A stretch of DNA of 64,000 bases from Pedobacter sp. MC2016-14 (lineage in GTDB: Bacteria > Bacteroidota > Bacteroidia > Sphingobacteriales > Sphingobacteriaceae): NCBI RefSeq assembly GCF_020991475.1, contig NZ_JAJMPA010000001.1, positions 2,542,001 through 2,606,000 of the forward strand, given 5' to 3'. Positions 26,638 to 35,436 of this stretch are shown here, one piece after another; position 1 is the stretch's first letter; the number at the start of each line of letters is the position of its first letter. The notes beneath the pieces were generated by a model. That model saw only the letters and a list, made by a program, of their open reading frames with translations. It did not search any database and had not been told where the DNA came from. A program made the translations under genes and the position numbers.

Positions 26638-27669
26638 ATGAAGCGTCAAAAAAGAACAACCATATACGACATCGCTCAAAAGCTTAATCTTGCTGCTTCA
26701 TCTGTATCAAGAGCATTAAGCAACAGCAGTAAAATCAATGAAGCAACTAAAGCATTAGTGCTTAAAACTGCTGCTGAAATGAATTATCAGCATAACGCCC
26801 TGGCTGCTAACTTAAGAAAAGGCAACAATCCTACCATTGGGGTAGTAGTCCCTAGAATTAATCAGGATTTTTTCTCTAATATAATAGCTGGCCTTGAAGA
26901 GGTAACCTATAAAAAGGGTTATAACTTAATCATTTGTCAGTCTAATGAGCTCCATGCACGTGAAGTTGATTGTATAAACACGCTAATTAATCAACATGTT
27001 GGCTGTATAATTATTTCTGTTGCGGCAGAAACCGGGAACTATGACCATCTTAAACAGGTTCTGGACCATAACATTTGCCTCATTCAGTTTGACAGGGTGG
27101 TAGATGCCCTGGAGACCTATAAAGTGATCAATGAGAATGAGCAAGCTTCTTACGAAGCTGTTAGCCATATGATTAAACAAGGTTACAAAAGAATAGCATT
27201 ACTTGAAGGACCTCAACATTTAGATATTTTTAGACAACGCAAGGAGGGCTATTTAAGGGCCTTAAAAGAACAGGGTCAAGATTTAATACCAGAACTGATG
27301 CGGGCAAATGCATGGACAAAAGAACTTAGTGCTGCTGCTACCGAACAGTTGTTGAACTTACCGGTGCCTCCTGATGCAATATTTGCCTCAACTTCAGATT
27401 TCTCTGCATTGGGTGTAATGGAAGTTGCGGCAAAAAAGGGTATTGCCGTACCAAATGAGCTTGGGATCTGCGGATATTCAAACGAGCCTTTTACAGAAAT
27501 TAGTAGTCCCTCTATCACTACGGTAGATCAGTACAGTGTGGAAATGGGGAGGACGGTGGCAAACCTGTACTTTCAGGATCAGGAACGGGCAGAAACACCT
27601 GCTGTTTCAAAAATTGTCAGCATCAAACCCAAGCTTATTGTTAGAAAGTCTACCATACGTACTGATTAA
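26638..27669 (+). CDS. LacI-family regulator of xylose genes
   Basis: A 343-aa regulator with the N-terminal helix-turn-helix TIYDIAQKLNLAASSVSRAL (residues 8-27) and a LacI/PurR-type ligand-binding domain (TIGVVVPRINQDFFSNIIAG, FDRVVDALE, DAIFASTSDFSALGVME, ICGYSNEPFTEISSPSIT). It is divergent from xylBA with a shared 87-nt intergenic region that contains a perfect operator, so xylose or xylulose is the likely inducer. It is a paralog of the regulator at 11320-12345, not a duplicate. A second possible target is the CE8-GH43 pair, which has an imperfect copy of the operator. Confidence 0.9.
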   Translation: MKRQKRTTIYDIAQKLNLAASSVSRALSNSSKINEATKALVLKTAAEMNYQHNALAANLRKGNNPTIGVVVPRINQDFFSNIIAGLEEVTYKKGYNLIICQSNELHAREVDCINTLINQHVGCIIISVAAETGNYDHLKQVLDHNICLIQFDRVVDALETYKVINENEQASYEAVSHMIKQGYKRIALLEGPQHLDIFRQRKEGYLRALKEQGQDLIPELMRANAWTKELSAAATEQLLNLPVPPDAIFASTSDFSALGVMEVAAKKGIAVPNELGICGYSNEPFTEISSPSITTVDQYSVEMGRTVANLYFQDQERAETPAVSKIVSIKPKLIVRKSTIRTD

Positions 27670-27700
27670 TATTTATTCAAAATAGTTTTATTTCGTGTAT

Positions 27701-27721
27701 AATCTACTATTTTGGTAGATT
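27701..27721. promoter_or_regulatory. Sulfur-locus operator-like palindrome, copy 1
   Basis: AATCTACTA-TTT-TGGTAGATT is an inverted repeat with one mismatch and the core CTAC-N7-GTAG (27704-27718). It sits 6 nt upstream of the -33 element of the cysteine-leader promoter. The same core is found at 38181-38195 and 40630-40644, in each case next to or over the promoter of a sulfur gene. No regulator gene for it is seen in the window. Confidence 0.6.
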
Positions 27722-27724
27722 TAA

Positions 27725-27755
27725 TTTGTTATTCTAATAAATGATACTAAATTTG
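27725..27755 (+). promoter_or_regulatory. Promoter of the cysteine leader and SusC operon
   Basis: TTTG (27725-27728), 19 nt, then TAAATTTG (27748-27755): an exact match to the Bacteroidota vegetative promoter pattern. Transcription would start near 27760-27764, about 25-30 nt before the leader ATG at 27789. Confidence 0.75.
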
Positions 27756-27788
27756 CTGCATATCATTGAATGAATAGATTTTAAGTAA

Positions 27789-27881
27789 ATGAAAACACAC
27801 CTACTAAACCAGCTTGCTCCAAAAATTACCTACCTCATGGCAGAATCGTCTGCCTGTTGTTGTTGCTGTGCTATGCAATAA
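27789..27881 (+). CDS. Poly-cysteine leader peptide (30 aa)
   Basis: A 30-codon ORF, too short for usual gene calling, beginning MKTHLLNQLAPKITYL and ending ESSACCCCCAMQ. Five consecutive Cys codons (TGT TGT TGT TGC TGT, 27855-27869) lie eight codons before the stop. It sits directly after a consensus promoter, is followed 26 nt later by a perfect terminator hairpin, and lies 141 nt before a SusC gene that leads a sulfur-related operon. Its position and composition fit a ribosome-stalling leader that senses charged tRNA-Cys rather than a functional protein. Poly-Cys leader ORFs acting as cysteine attenuators are known from mycobacteria; for Bacteroidota I know of no described example. A small metal-binding peptide is the alternative. 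Confidence 0.75.
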   Translation: MKTHLLNQLAPKITYLMAESSACCCCCAMQ

Positions 27882-27939
27882 CATTCCCTTTTAAATTTAT
27901 TAAAATGATAAAGGCAGGAATGTTAATCCCTGCCTTTAT
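27879..27939 (+). promoter_or_regulatory. Cysteine-responsive transcription attenuator (terminator/antiterminator)
   Basis: Terminator: perfect 11-bp stem ATAAAGGCAGG (27908-27918) and CCTGCCTTTAT (27929-27939) with a 10-nt loop. Antiterminator: TAACATTCC (27879-27887), which begins with the leader's stop codon, is exactly complementary over 9 nt to GGAATGTTA (27917-27925), covering the top of the terminator's 5' arm and most of its loop. A ribosome stalled on the early Cys codons leaves 27879-27887 free, so the antiterminator can form; a ribosome reaching the stop codon covers it, so the terminator forms. The gap 27670-28022 holds only this control region and its promoter and operator. Confidence 0.7.
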
Positions 27940-28022
27940 AAACGGCAATCAGTATGCAACGCCAATCACTACTGTATGCCTGTTTCAACCAATCGAATAA
28001 TTAATTAAAACTTTTTAAAGTT

Positions 28023-31000
28023 ATGCAAAATTTTAAAAAGGATAGGCATATTCATGCGTATTCTTTATTAAAGAAGGTGTTGTCTTGGAGCAACATACTG
28101 CCTTTATTCCTGATTTTACCGCTATTTTCTTTAGCCCAGGTTCCGCTGATCAATTCTACACTTAAAGGAAGGGTGATTGATGAAGATACCAAACAAGGGA
28201 TTCCAGGGGTAAGCATTCATATTAGCGGTACCACACATACCGTTCAAACTAATGGTAACGGGGAGTTTGATTTTGTAACAGGTCAAAAATTCCCCTATAT
28301 ACTCGAAATAAGGTCGGTGGGTTACGAGAAAAAACAATACACCGCCAATGGGAGCCCAGTAGTTATTACGCTAAAAGAGATTTCAAGTCAGCTAAATGAT
28401 GTGGTAGTGGTGGGTTATGGAACCCAAACGCGTAAAAGCGTTGTAGGTTCAGTATCAAAAATTAGCGCAATAGAAACCAAACAAGTTCCGGTAGCTAGCT
28501 TTGATGCACAGTTACAAGGCAGGGCCGCAGGTGTACAGGTGAGTACTTACTCCGGTTCTCCAGGCGAAGGTGTAAAAGTTCAGGTTCGCGGAACAGCCTC
28601 CATTAATGCCAGTAATGAGCCGTTGTATGTAATTGACGGTGTTTTTGTAAACAACAACTCCTTATCAACCTTAGACCTTGGTGGTAAAAAGACCTCGCCC
28701 CTGGCCGACATTAATCCTGCCGATATTGAAAGTATCGAAGTACTTAAAGACGCCAGTGCTATAGCTATTTACGGCTCCAGGGGTGCTAATGGGGTAATTT
28801 TGGTGGCTACTAAACGAGGTAGCTACAATTCAGGCAAGCCAAAGTATAACCTTGAGGTTTCGCAGGGCTGGCAGAAAGCAGACCCTGACAGGTTGTGGAA
28901 GTTGACTACCGGGCCGGAACATGCCTTGTTGGTAAACGAGCAATGGATCAATTCTGGAATTGACAGGCCGAGTTTAAATCAGACTTATGCCAACAGACCA
29001 TTTCGCCCGGTTTCGGAAGTCATCAATGGCGTTGCTGGTCGTGGAAATCCTGAAGATCAGCAGACTTATGACCGTTTGAGTCGCGTATTCCGTACCGCTA
29101 AGGTTCAAAATTATGATTTCAGTGTACAAGGAGGAAGCGAAAAGATCCGTTACAATATTGGTGCAGGTTATACCGATCAGGAAGGGATCTTAAAACCTGC
29201 AGATTTTCAACGCGCAAGTTTTAAATTGAACCTTGATGTTAAATTAAGTGATAAAGTGACTTTCGGTTCCAGTAATGGGGCTTATCGCACTTTTAGGCAG
29301 CAGGTGAGGGGCGGTGCCGGGCAACAAGCCGGGCATCTGCTTGCTGCATTACACCATCCAACCTATTTGCCTTTATACAATGCAGATGGTACTGCGGCAA
29401 GGGGATCTATTTATGAAAATATTGACAACCTGACCAATACTGATATCACCAATATTTCTACTACCAGTGTACGCTACATCGGAAACCAGTTTGTAGAAGT
29501 GGATGTGATCACGGGCCTGAAATTTAAAACCTCTGTTGGACTGGATTACAATAAATACAATGAACGCGAGTTTTTTAGCGATAAAACTATTATTGGTGGG
29601 GCACCTAACCCTTTAGGGTATCGAAAAGATGTGCTAACCACCAGTACCATCTTTTTAAATGAGCAAACACTGTCTTACAATAAAGCATTAGATGAAAGAC
29701 AAAATATCACAGTCTTGCTTGGAAATAGTATTCAGACTACAGATTTGGAATTTGCGCAGTTGGTAGGTCAGGGATTTCCTAACAATTCCTTTCAGCAAAT
29801 TTCTGCTGCTTCGGTAAGGACTGCCGACCAGCGCCGCTCTAAGTCTACACTTGCTTCTTTTTTTGGAAGGTTAAATTACAATCTGGATAGTAAATACTAC
29901 CTGGAAGCAGTTTTAAGAGCAGATGGATCTTCAAAGTTTGGTGCTAACAACCGTTGGGGTTATTTCCCGGGCATTGGTGCTTCATGGCGGATTAAGCAAG
30001 AATCCTTCTTAAAGGATGTAGAATCGATCTCCGAATTTAAGCTGAGGTTAAGTGCAGGATCTGCCGGAAACCAGAATGGAATTAACGATTATGCAGCATT
30101 AGGGCTCTGGTCAGGATCCGCTGCCTATCCTGACGATTTAACCAGTGGGCCAAAGCCTGGTGTAGCACCTGCACAATTGAAAAACCCAGACCTTAAATGG
30201 GAAAAAACTACCACCTATAACGTGGGGGTTGATTTGGGATTATTCAAAGACCGTTTGTACATCAATTTAGACGCTTATTATAAGTACACTACAGATGCAT
30301 TGCTCTACCTTCCAGTTCCACAGTCAACCGGTTATTCAAGTACCTTGGCCAATGCAGGAGAGGTAAGCAATAAAGGACTGGAGTTTTCCCTAACAGGAAC
30401 AATTATTAAAGCCAAAGGCTTTGAATGGACTACCAACTTCAATATTGCCAGAAATGTAAATAAAGCGGAAAAATTAGTTAGCCCCATTACTTTTGAGGCC
30501 CGTGAATACAGGAGGACAGAAGAAGGGGCCGCGTTAGGTAGCTTTTGGTTGTACAAACAACTCTACGTAGATCCGCAAACAGGCGATGCCGTTTTTGAGC
30601 GTGCAGACGGTTCTGCAAGTACTACTGTGACTACTGCCGACAGGCAATTGATGGGTAATATCATTCCGGATTTCTTCGGTGGGTTTTCCAATAACTTCTC
30701 TTATAAAGGATTTGATGCCAACCTATTTTTCTCCTATCAGTATGGCAACAAGGTGTTTAACTTCAATAAATACATTCTTGAAGGCGGTGGAACCAGAGAT
30801 GCATCAAGATCTATATTGGCAAGCCAGTTAGACCGGTGGACACAGGTAGGCCAGATCACCAATACCCCCCGCGTAACCAGTGTGGGTAACAATTACAACA
30901 TCGAACAAAATAGCAGATATCTGGAAGATGGTTCATTTATCAGGCTAAAATCGGTAACCATTGGGTATACCCTTCCAACCGCTATCAGCTCAAAAGTTGG

Positions 31001-31172
31001 CCTAAATAGGGTAAGGTTTTATGCATTGGGTACCAACTTATGGATTACTACAAAATACAGCGGTGCAGATCCGGAGAGTTCAGGCAGTTCAGGGCAAAAC
31101 CTGGACGGATTGGATACGGCTACGCCACCACAGCCCAGAGGAATTCAATTTGGCGCAAACATCACCTTTTAA
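28023..31172 (+). CDS. SusC/RagA-type TonB-linked receptor (sulfur locus)
   Basis: Outer-membrane import barrel of 1049 aa. It has a long N-terminal signal region (hydrophobic core WSNILPLFLILPLFSLAQ at about 23-40), a carboxypeptidase-regulatory-like domain (about 47-125, LKGRVIDEDTKQGIPGVSI), a plug with LQGRAAGVQVSTYSGSPGEG, and the SusC signature DASAIAIYGSRGANGVILV at about 243-261; the barrel follows to a terminal NITF. No STN domain. Unlike the other two receptors here, it is not followed by any carbohydrate enzyme but by membrane and redox proteins linked to sulfur, and it lies behind a cysteine-type attenuator. Import of a sulfur-containing compound is inferred from this context. Confidence 0.93.
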   Translation: MQNFKKDRHIHAYSLLKKVLSWSNILPLFLILPLFSLAQVPLINSTLKGRVIDEDTKQGIPGVSIHISGTTHTVQTNGNGEFDFVTGQKFPYILEIRSVGYEKKQYTANGSPVVITLKEISSQLNDVVVVGYGTQTRKSVVGSVSKISAIETKQVPVASFDAQLQGRAAGVQVSTYSGSPGEGVKVQVRGTASINASNEPLYVIDGVFVNNNSLSTLDLGGKKTSPLADINPADIESIEVLKDASAIAIYGSRGANGVILVATKRGSYNSGKPKYNLEVSQGWQKADPDRLWKLTTGPEHALLVNEQWINSGIDRPSLNQTYANRPFRPVSEVINGVAGRGNPEDQQTYDRLSRVFRTAKVQNYDFSVQGGSEKIRYNIGAGYTDQEGILKPADFQRASFKLNLDVKLSDKVTFGSSNGAYRTFRQQVRGGAGQQAGHLLAALHHPTYLPLYNADGTAARGSIYENIDNLTNTDITNISTTSVRYIGNQFVEVDVITGLKFKTSVGLDYNKYNEREFFSDKTIIGGAPNPLGYRKDVLTTSTIFLNEQTLSYNKALDERQNITVLLGNSIQTTDLEFAQLVGQGFPNNSFQQISAASVRTADQRRSKSTLASFFGRLNYNLDSKYYLEAVLRADGSSKFGANNRWGYFPGIGASWRIKQESFLKDVESISEFKLRLSAGSAGNQNGINDYAALGLWSGSAAYPDDLTSGPKPGVAPAQLKNPDLKWEKTTTYNVGVDLGLFKDRLYINLDAYYKYTTDALLYLPVPQSTGYSSTLANAGEVSNKGLEFSLTGTIIKAKGFEWTTNFNIARNVNKAEKLVSPITFEAREYRRTEEGAALGSFWLYKQLYVDPQTGDAVFERADGSASTTVTTADRQLMGNIIPDFFGGFSNNFSYKGFDANLFFSYQYGNKVFNFNKYILEGGGTRDASRSILASQLDRWTQVGQITNTPRVTSVGNNYNIEQNSRYLEDGSFIRLKSVTIGYTLPTAISSKVGLNRVRFYALGTNLWITTKYSGADPESSGSSGQNLDGLDTATPPQPRGIQFGANITF

Positions 31173-31182
31173 TCTAAAGATC

Positions 31183-32511
31183 ATGAATATACCTTATAAA
31201 AAGCTCGTTGTTTTTATCCTGTTGTTATCAATGACAGCTATTTCCTGCGAGAAATTTCTGGAAGAAACCCCATACGATACCATACCGGATGAAAATACCA
31301 TTTATGATAAGTCATCTGCCGAAGCGGCTGTGAGGGGAGCATACCGCTCATTGGCCAGTTTAAATTATGGCAGCGGCTTTCAAAATACCATTTTACAATC
31401 TGGTGGAGACATCCGGTCTTTGAACAACGCACAGACAGATTTAAACGTTATCAATTATAACTTAAGGTCAGATATTGCCTTTCTATCTACTTACTGGGGT
31501 AACTTTTACAATACCATTAACCGCGCCAATCACATTATACAAAAGGTACCTGCTGTTACAGATATTTCACTTACTGCAGCCTTACGAGACCAGTTGCTGG
31601 GTGAAGCCTATTTCATCAGGGCCATTTCTTATTTTGATTTGGCGAGGGTATTTGGAAATGTGCAAATCTTCCTAACGCCAACCACAGTGGTGGCAGACAA
31701 ACTGGGTGTAAAACAAAGCACACAGGCACAAGTATACGCCCAGGTGCTTGCCGACCTTAATACGGCAGAGCCTTTGTTGCCTGCTACCGTAGTAAGAAAC
31801 AGGGCACGGAAACTTACCGTTAATGCTTTAAGAGCTAGATTATACCTGTATTTAAAAAGATATGCGGAGGCCGAAGCGGATGTAAATGTGGTACTTGCCA
31901 ATACCAGTTACAGGCTGATTAAACCTTTTGCACTTGCAGCTGGAACATCGGAATCTGTTTTAGAACTGTCTTACAGTGTAAATGATGTAAATGCAGGTTA
32001 TGCGCAATGGAACACCAGCAACAGGGCCTTAGAACCAAAAGCAGAAATCCACAATTTGCTGAACGACCCGGCGGTTGGTGGGGATAGGAAACTGCTTTCA
32101 GTAAGAAATGCTTCTGGTCAGTTCATCGGCGGAATCTATCCAACCAATACCTCTGCCGGATACCTCATTCGCACAGCAGAACTTTATTTGATCAGGGCCG
32201 AAGCCAGGGCACTAAAAACCACTCCAGATCTACCTGGTGCCATTGATGACCTCAATACCGTTAGGCTTAGGGCAAATGTAACTGCATTACCCAATACACT
32301 TAGCCAGGCACAGATTTTACTTGCTATAGAAAATGAACGTCGTGTAGAGTTTGCGCTGGAGCCTTTCAGGTGGTTTGATATTGTACGGACTGGCAGGGCA
32401 CTAGCTGTATTTAACCTGGACGATCCGGATAAATACCTTTTTCCCATTCCAGCCGGAGAAATCCTGGCAGATCCTACATTAGATCAGAACCCGGGTTATG
32501 GTAAAAATTAA
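31183..32511 (+). CDS. SusD/RagB-type lipoprotein (sulfur locus)
   Basis: Partner of the preceding SusC. The ATG at 31183 is chosen (442 aa) because it gives a lipoprotein signal with Cys22 (TAISC) and lies 10 nt after the SusC stop; the longer open frame upstream overlaps SusC out of frame. Features include NTINRANHIIQKVPAVTD, LLGEAYFIRAISYFDLARVFGNV (seen in part as GEAYFIRAISYFDLARVFG) and the C-terminal TAELYLIRAEARA and ENERRVEFALEPFRWFDIVR. At 442 aa it is shorter than the pectin (590) and N-glycan (540) SusDs, which suggests a smaller ligand, but that is only a hint. Confidence 0.93.
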   Translation: MNIPYKKLVVFILLLSMTAISCEKFLEETPYDTIPDENTIYDKSSAEAAVRGAYRSLASLNYGSGFQNTILQSGGDIRSLNNAQTDLNVINYNLRSDIAFLSTYWGNFYNTINRANHIIQKVPAVTDISLTAALRDQLLGEAYFIRAISYFDLARVFGNVQIFLTPTTVVADKLGVKQSTQAQVYAQVLADLNTAEPLLPATVVRNRARKLTVNALRARLYLYLKRYAEAEADVNVVLANTSYRLIKPFALAAGTSESVLELSYSVNDVNAGYAQWNTSNRALEPKAEIHNLLNDPAVGGDRKLLSVRNASGQFIGGIYPTNTSAGYLIRTAELYLIRAEARALKTTPDLPGAIDDLNTVRLRANVTALPNTLSQAQILLAIENERRVEFALEPFRWFDIVRTGRALAVFNLDDPDKYLFPIPAGEILADPTLDQNPGYGKN

Positions 32512-32534
32512 TTCTTCACATTAAGCTATTGATC

Positions 32535-33896
32535 ATGAGCGAAATTATCAATCCAAGCGTTACTGCAGAAAGCAGGGAATGGAAAGGTTATGAGAAAAAC
32601 CTGTTCCGGTTTTTCTTCATCTTTTTAATCATACAAATCATTCCCCTTGACTGGAAGTTTTACCACAAATTATTTACGATCAACTGGTTTCATTTGCACT
32701 TTCATGATTTATTTGAGCTGAGTAAATACCAGCCTCAGTTTTTTACAAATCAGGAACAGCAATGGTATGCTGGCAGTTTTATAAACTGGGCTTTATTTGC
32801 TGTGCTGGCTGCAATTGGAACAGCCATATGGGCAAAAGCAGATACAAAACGCAAGGAATACAGGGCACTGTACTACTGGCTACGGGTGCTGGTAAGGTAT
32901 AGGCTGGCTTTTGTGCTGGTTACTTATGGCTTCATCAAGTTTTTTCCATTACAAATGCCTTATCCTTCTTTAAGCAACCTACTTACCAATTATGGCGACT
33001 ATTTTGCCTGGAAAATTTATTTTCAAACGGTAGGTATAGCGCCAAAGTATGAGTCGTTTTTAGGCTTTGTAGAGATTCTCGCAGCTTTCTTACTTTTCAA
33101 CAGACGGACCGTGACCTTTGGTGTAGGCTTAATTTTTGGTTTTTTAGGTAATGTGGCTGTAGCAAATGGATTTTATGACATCGGTGAACCCGTATTGAGT
33201 ACTTTTATTGTTGTATTGGCTGCATTTCTTTTTGTTTATGATATCCCACGTTTATTTGATCTTCTGGTTAGAGAAGTTCCGGCAAAGGCAAACCGGTTCC
33301 GGTATCAGTTTACTAGTGACAAGCTCAAAAGAACCCGCTTAATTCTTCGTTCTGTCTTTATCTTGTTTGTGGTTTTGTTTGCTTATAAAGCTTATGACAA
33401 TTACACCACCGACCCTTACAAAATTCCGCATACACCCGGCTTAAGCAATGCGTACGGCTATTATAGGGTGCAACAGTTTGTGCTCAACAAAGATACCATT
33501 CCCTATTCCAAAACTGATTCCAACAGGTGGCAGGATGTAGTTTTTGAAAAATGGTCTACCTTAACCATAAAAGTAAACAGGCCTGTTAAAATAGATTTTT
33601 CAAGTGCAGAAGATGTACATGAACACGATATAGACAGGAATTACGAATTGGCAGGTTATGCCGGGCGGCACTATTTTTATTACGATGCAGACACCGTGAA
33701 GCATACCCTTTCGCTGCAAAACAAAAACAAGAATCACCGTTCAGAAAAGCTCTTTTTAACGTACAAAAGGCCAAATGATTCTACAATAGTGTTGTCCGGA
33801 TTAAATGAAAAGCAAGATTCCATTCATGTGGTTTTGGCAAAAATCAATAAAAAGTATATGATGTTTGAAGGCCGTCGCAAACCGGTTAAAATTTAG
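32535..33896 (+). CDS. DoxX-like membrane protein with C-terminal soluble domain (paralog A)
   Basis: A 453-aa inner-membrane protein; start at ATG 32535 (an upstream TTG at 32529 is less likely). About six or seven hydrophobic helices span residues 25-290 (for example FFFIFLIIQIIPLDW, FINWALFAVLAAIGTAIWA, YRLAFVLVTYGFIKFFPLQMP). A soluble domain follows (about 300-453) with the repeated theme RWQDVVFEKWSTLTIKVNR and HYFYYDADTVKHTLSLQNKN. It resembles DoxX-type proteins of Bacteroidota; DoxX/DoxD relatives include thiosulfate:quinone oxidoreductase subunits, which would fit a sulfur role, but no catalytic residue supports that here. It is clearly paralogous to the next gene (same layout, NKNKNH in both). 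Confidence 0.6.
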   Translation: MSEIINPSVTAESREWKGYEKNLFRFFFIFLIIQIIPLDWKFYHKLFTINWFHLHFHDLFELSKYQPQFFTNQEQQWYAGSFINWALFAVLAAIGTAIWAKADTKRKEYRALYYWLRVLVRYRLAFVLVTYGFIKFFPLQMPYPSLSNLLTNYGDYFAWKIYFQTVGIAPKYESFLGFVEILAAFLLFNRRTVTFGVGLIFGFLGNVAVANGFYDIGEPVLSTFIVVLAAFLFVYDIPRLFDLLVREVPAKANRFRYQFTSDKLKRTRLILRSVFILFVVLFAYKAYDNYTTDPYKIPHTPGLSNAYGYYRVQQFVLNKDTIPYSKTDSNRWQDVVFEKWSTLTIKVNRPVKIDFSSAEDVHEHDIDRNYELAGYAGRHYFYYDADTVKHTLSLQNKNKNHRSEKLFLTYKRPNDSTIVLSGLNEKQDSIHVVLAKINKKYMMFEGRRKPVKI

Positions 33897-33917
33897 TCAA
33901 TTAAAAAAGAAAAGATC

Positions 33918-35393
33918 ATGTCTACATTGCACCCCACTATAGAAAATCCCGGCCTTGCAAAAGAAGCAGGCCATTGGAGCAACACCCAAAAGATAGCCTT
34001 TCGGATAGGGTTTTTATATCTGCTGTTTTTATGTATCCCAACGTATCCCAGATTTTATGAAGACCTCATCAACCTCAGATTTTCAAAAATCACCTACCAC
34101 AATTTCCAATCCATTGTTGCCTTTTGGCCACCTCAGTTTGTAACCATAGAATCCGAAGAGGGCGTATTTGGTTTGTTAAACTATATTAACCTCATTTTGT
34201 TGTTTGCAGGCTCAGTAGTTGCAGGGCTTATCTGGACCCTGCTGGATAAAAAATCAACACAGTACAGTAAACTATACTATTGGATCAGGGTCCTGGCACG
34301 CTATCGCCTGGCTTACGGAATGGTAGGCTGGGGCTTAAAAAAAGCTTTTCCAATGCAAATGGTTTTTCCTACCGTTGGCATGCTGAATACCCCCTTTATA
34401 GATATGGCCGAAAAGAAATTGTATTGGTCGCATGTAGGCGTATCTTTTTGGTATACGGTATTTCTTGGCTTCGCAGAGATTTTGCCGGGTTTATTGCTCT
34501 TAAACAGGAGAACTTCTCCTTTGGGTGCAGCTTTGGCAGCGGTAGTTACCTTTAACATCGCCATTGCCAATCATGCTTACGACGCCGGGGTTGCGGTACC
34601 TGCGGCTTATTTTGCTATCATCGGGATATTCATCCTCTGGTACGACCTCCCAAAAATATGGAACCTGGTGGTTAATGAACAAGACATTCAGCCCTACAGG
34701 TATCAGCCCATCATCAGCGAAGCCTGGAAAAGAAAGCTTGCTTTTGGCATAAAATGGACCTTTAATTTCCTGTTTGTACCCGTTGCAGCAGCACTTTGGG
34801 CTTATGGCTTTTTTTACGGCAACAATTACAATATCCCCAGCACTCCGGGTTTAACAGGTGCCAAAGGTTATTATAATGTAACTGAGTTTAAGTTAAATGG
34901 TAAAGTTTTGCCCTATACGCCTCTGGATTCTATCAGGTGGCAGGATGCTACATTTGAGTCCTGGTCCTCTTTAAGTTATAAAACCAACCGGGGCGCCATT
35001 GCCGACAGGATGATTGGTTATTCGCCGTTAAGGGTTACAAAGAATAAAAATGCCAAGCTTAATCAGGTGAATACACAGGATTCGGATGAGTTACAGAAAC
35101 TAAAGAAAAACCGGGATCTTGGTGTAACGCGCTGGGAAGTGGGAGGTATGGCAGGAGAACGCAGGTATTTCTTTTACAATGCCGATACCGTTAAGCAAGT
35201 GCTGTACCTTCAAAATAAAAACAAGAACCATAAAGAGGAAACCCAGGTTTTACGCTATGCAAGGCAAGGTAAAAACAGGATTGTTTTACAGGGGATTAAT
35301 GAATTTAAAGATTCCATTTATGTTGTACTGGATAGGGTGGATAAAAGGTATCCGCTTGTTGAAGGTAGAACCAGTAGTGTTAAGGTTTATTAG
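33918..35393 (+). CDS. DoxX-like membrane protein with C-terminal soluble domain (paralog B)
   Basis: A 491-aa paralog of the preceding protein with the same order of helices. Shared positions include YYWIRVLARYRLAYGMVGWGLKKAFPMQM against YYWLRVLVRYRLAF...FPLQMP (aligned cores: ARYRLAYGMVGWGLKKAFPM), GFAEILPGLLLLNRRT, YDLPKIWNLVV, and in the soluble part IRWQDATFESWSSLSYKTNR and FFYNADTVKQVLYLQNKNKN. An insertion of about 40 residues near 365-400 is the main length difference. It lies 21 nt after paralog A, so it is a tandem duplication within the operon. A two-subunit membrane complex or sequential enzymes are possible; function is unknown. Confidence 0.6.
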   Translation: MSTLHPTIENPGLAKEAGHWSNTQKIAFRIGFLYLLFLCIPTYPRFYEDLINLRFSKITYHNFQSIVAFWPPQFVTIESEEGVFGLLNYINLILLFAGSVVAGLIWTLLDKKSTQYSKLYYWIRVLARYRLAYGMVGWGLKKAFPMQMVFPTVGMLNTPFIDMAEKKLYWSHVGVSFWYTVFLGFAEILPGLLLLNRRTSPLGAALAAVVTFNIAIANHAYDAGVAVPAAYFAIIGIFILWYDLPKIWNLVVNEQDIQPYRYQPIISEAWKRKLAFGIKWTFNFLFVPVAAALWAYGFFYGNNYNIPSTPGLTGAKGYYNVTEFKLNGKVLPYTPLDSIRWQDATFESWSSLSYKTNRGAIADRMIGYSPLRVTKNKNAKLNQVNTQDSDELQKLKKNRDLGVTRWEVGGMAGERRYFFYNADTVKQVLYLQNKNKNHKEETQVLRYARQGKNRIVLQGINEFKDSIYVVLDRVDKRYPLVEGRTSSVKVY

Positions 35394-35436
35394 AGCAAAT
35401 CCATATCTTCACAATGCCAACAAATAAAATCAGGAA

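Noticed and set aside
27839..27918. Alternative trp-like pairings in the cysteine leader: GGCAG (27839-27843) with CTGCC (27850-27854), and CTGCCT (27850-27855) with AGGCAG (27912-27917)
   Set aside because: The CTGCCT strand overlaps the first Cys codon and would be covered by a stalled ribosome, so this 2:3 pairing gives the wrong regulatory sign. The longer 9-nt pairing from the stop codon fits better. The short hairpin may still act as a pause site.
31021..31182. Upstream ATG for the SusD at 31183
   Set aside because: The extension overlaps SusC in another frame and would bury the lipoprotein signal.
28023..32511. Reading the second SusC/SusD pair as a glycan-utilisation locus
   Set aside because: No carbohydrate-active enzyme lies within its operon, and the regulatory signals point to sulfur. 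Xylose genes upstream are on the other strand or end before an independent promoter.
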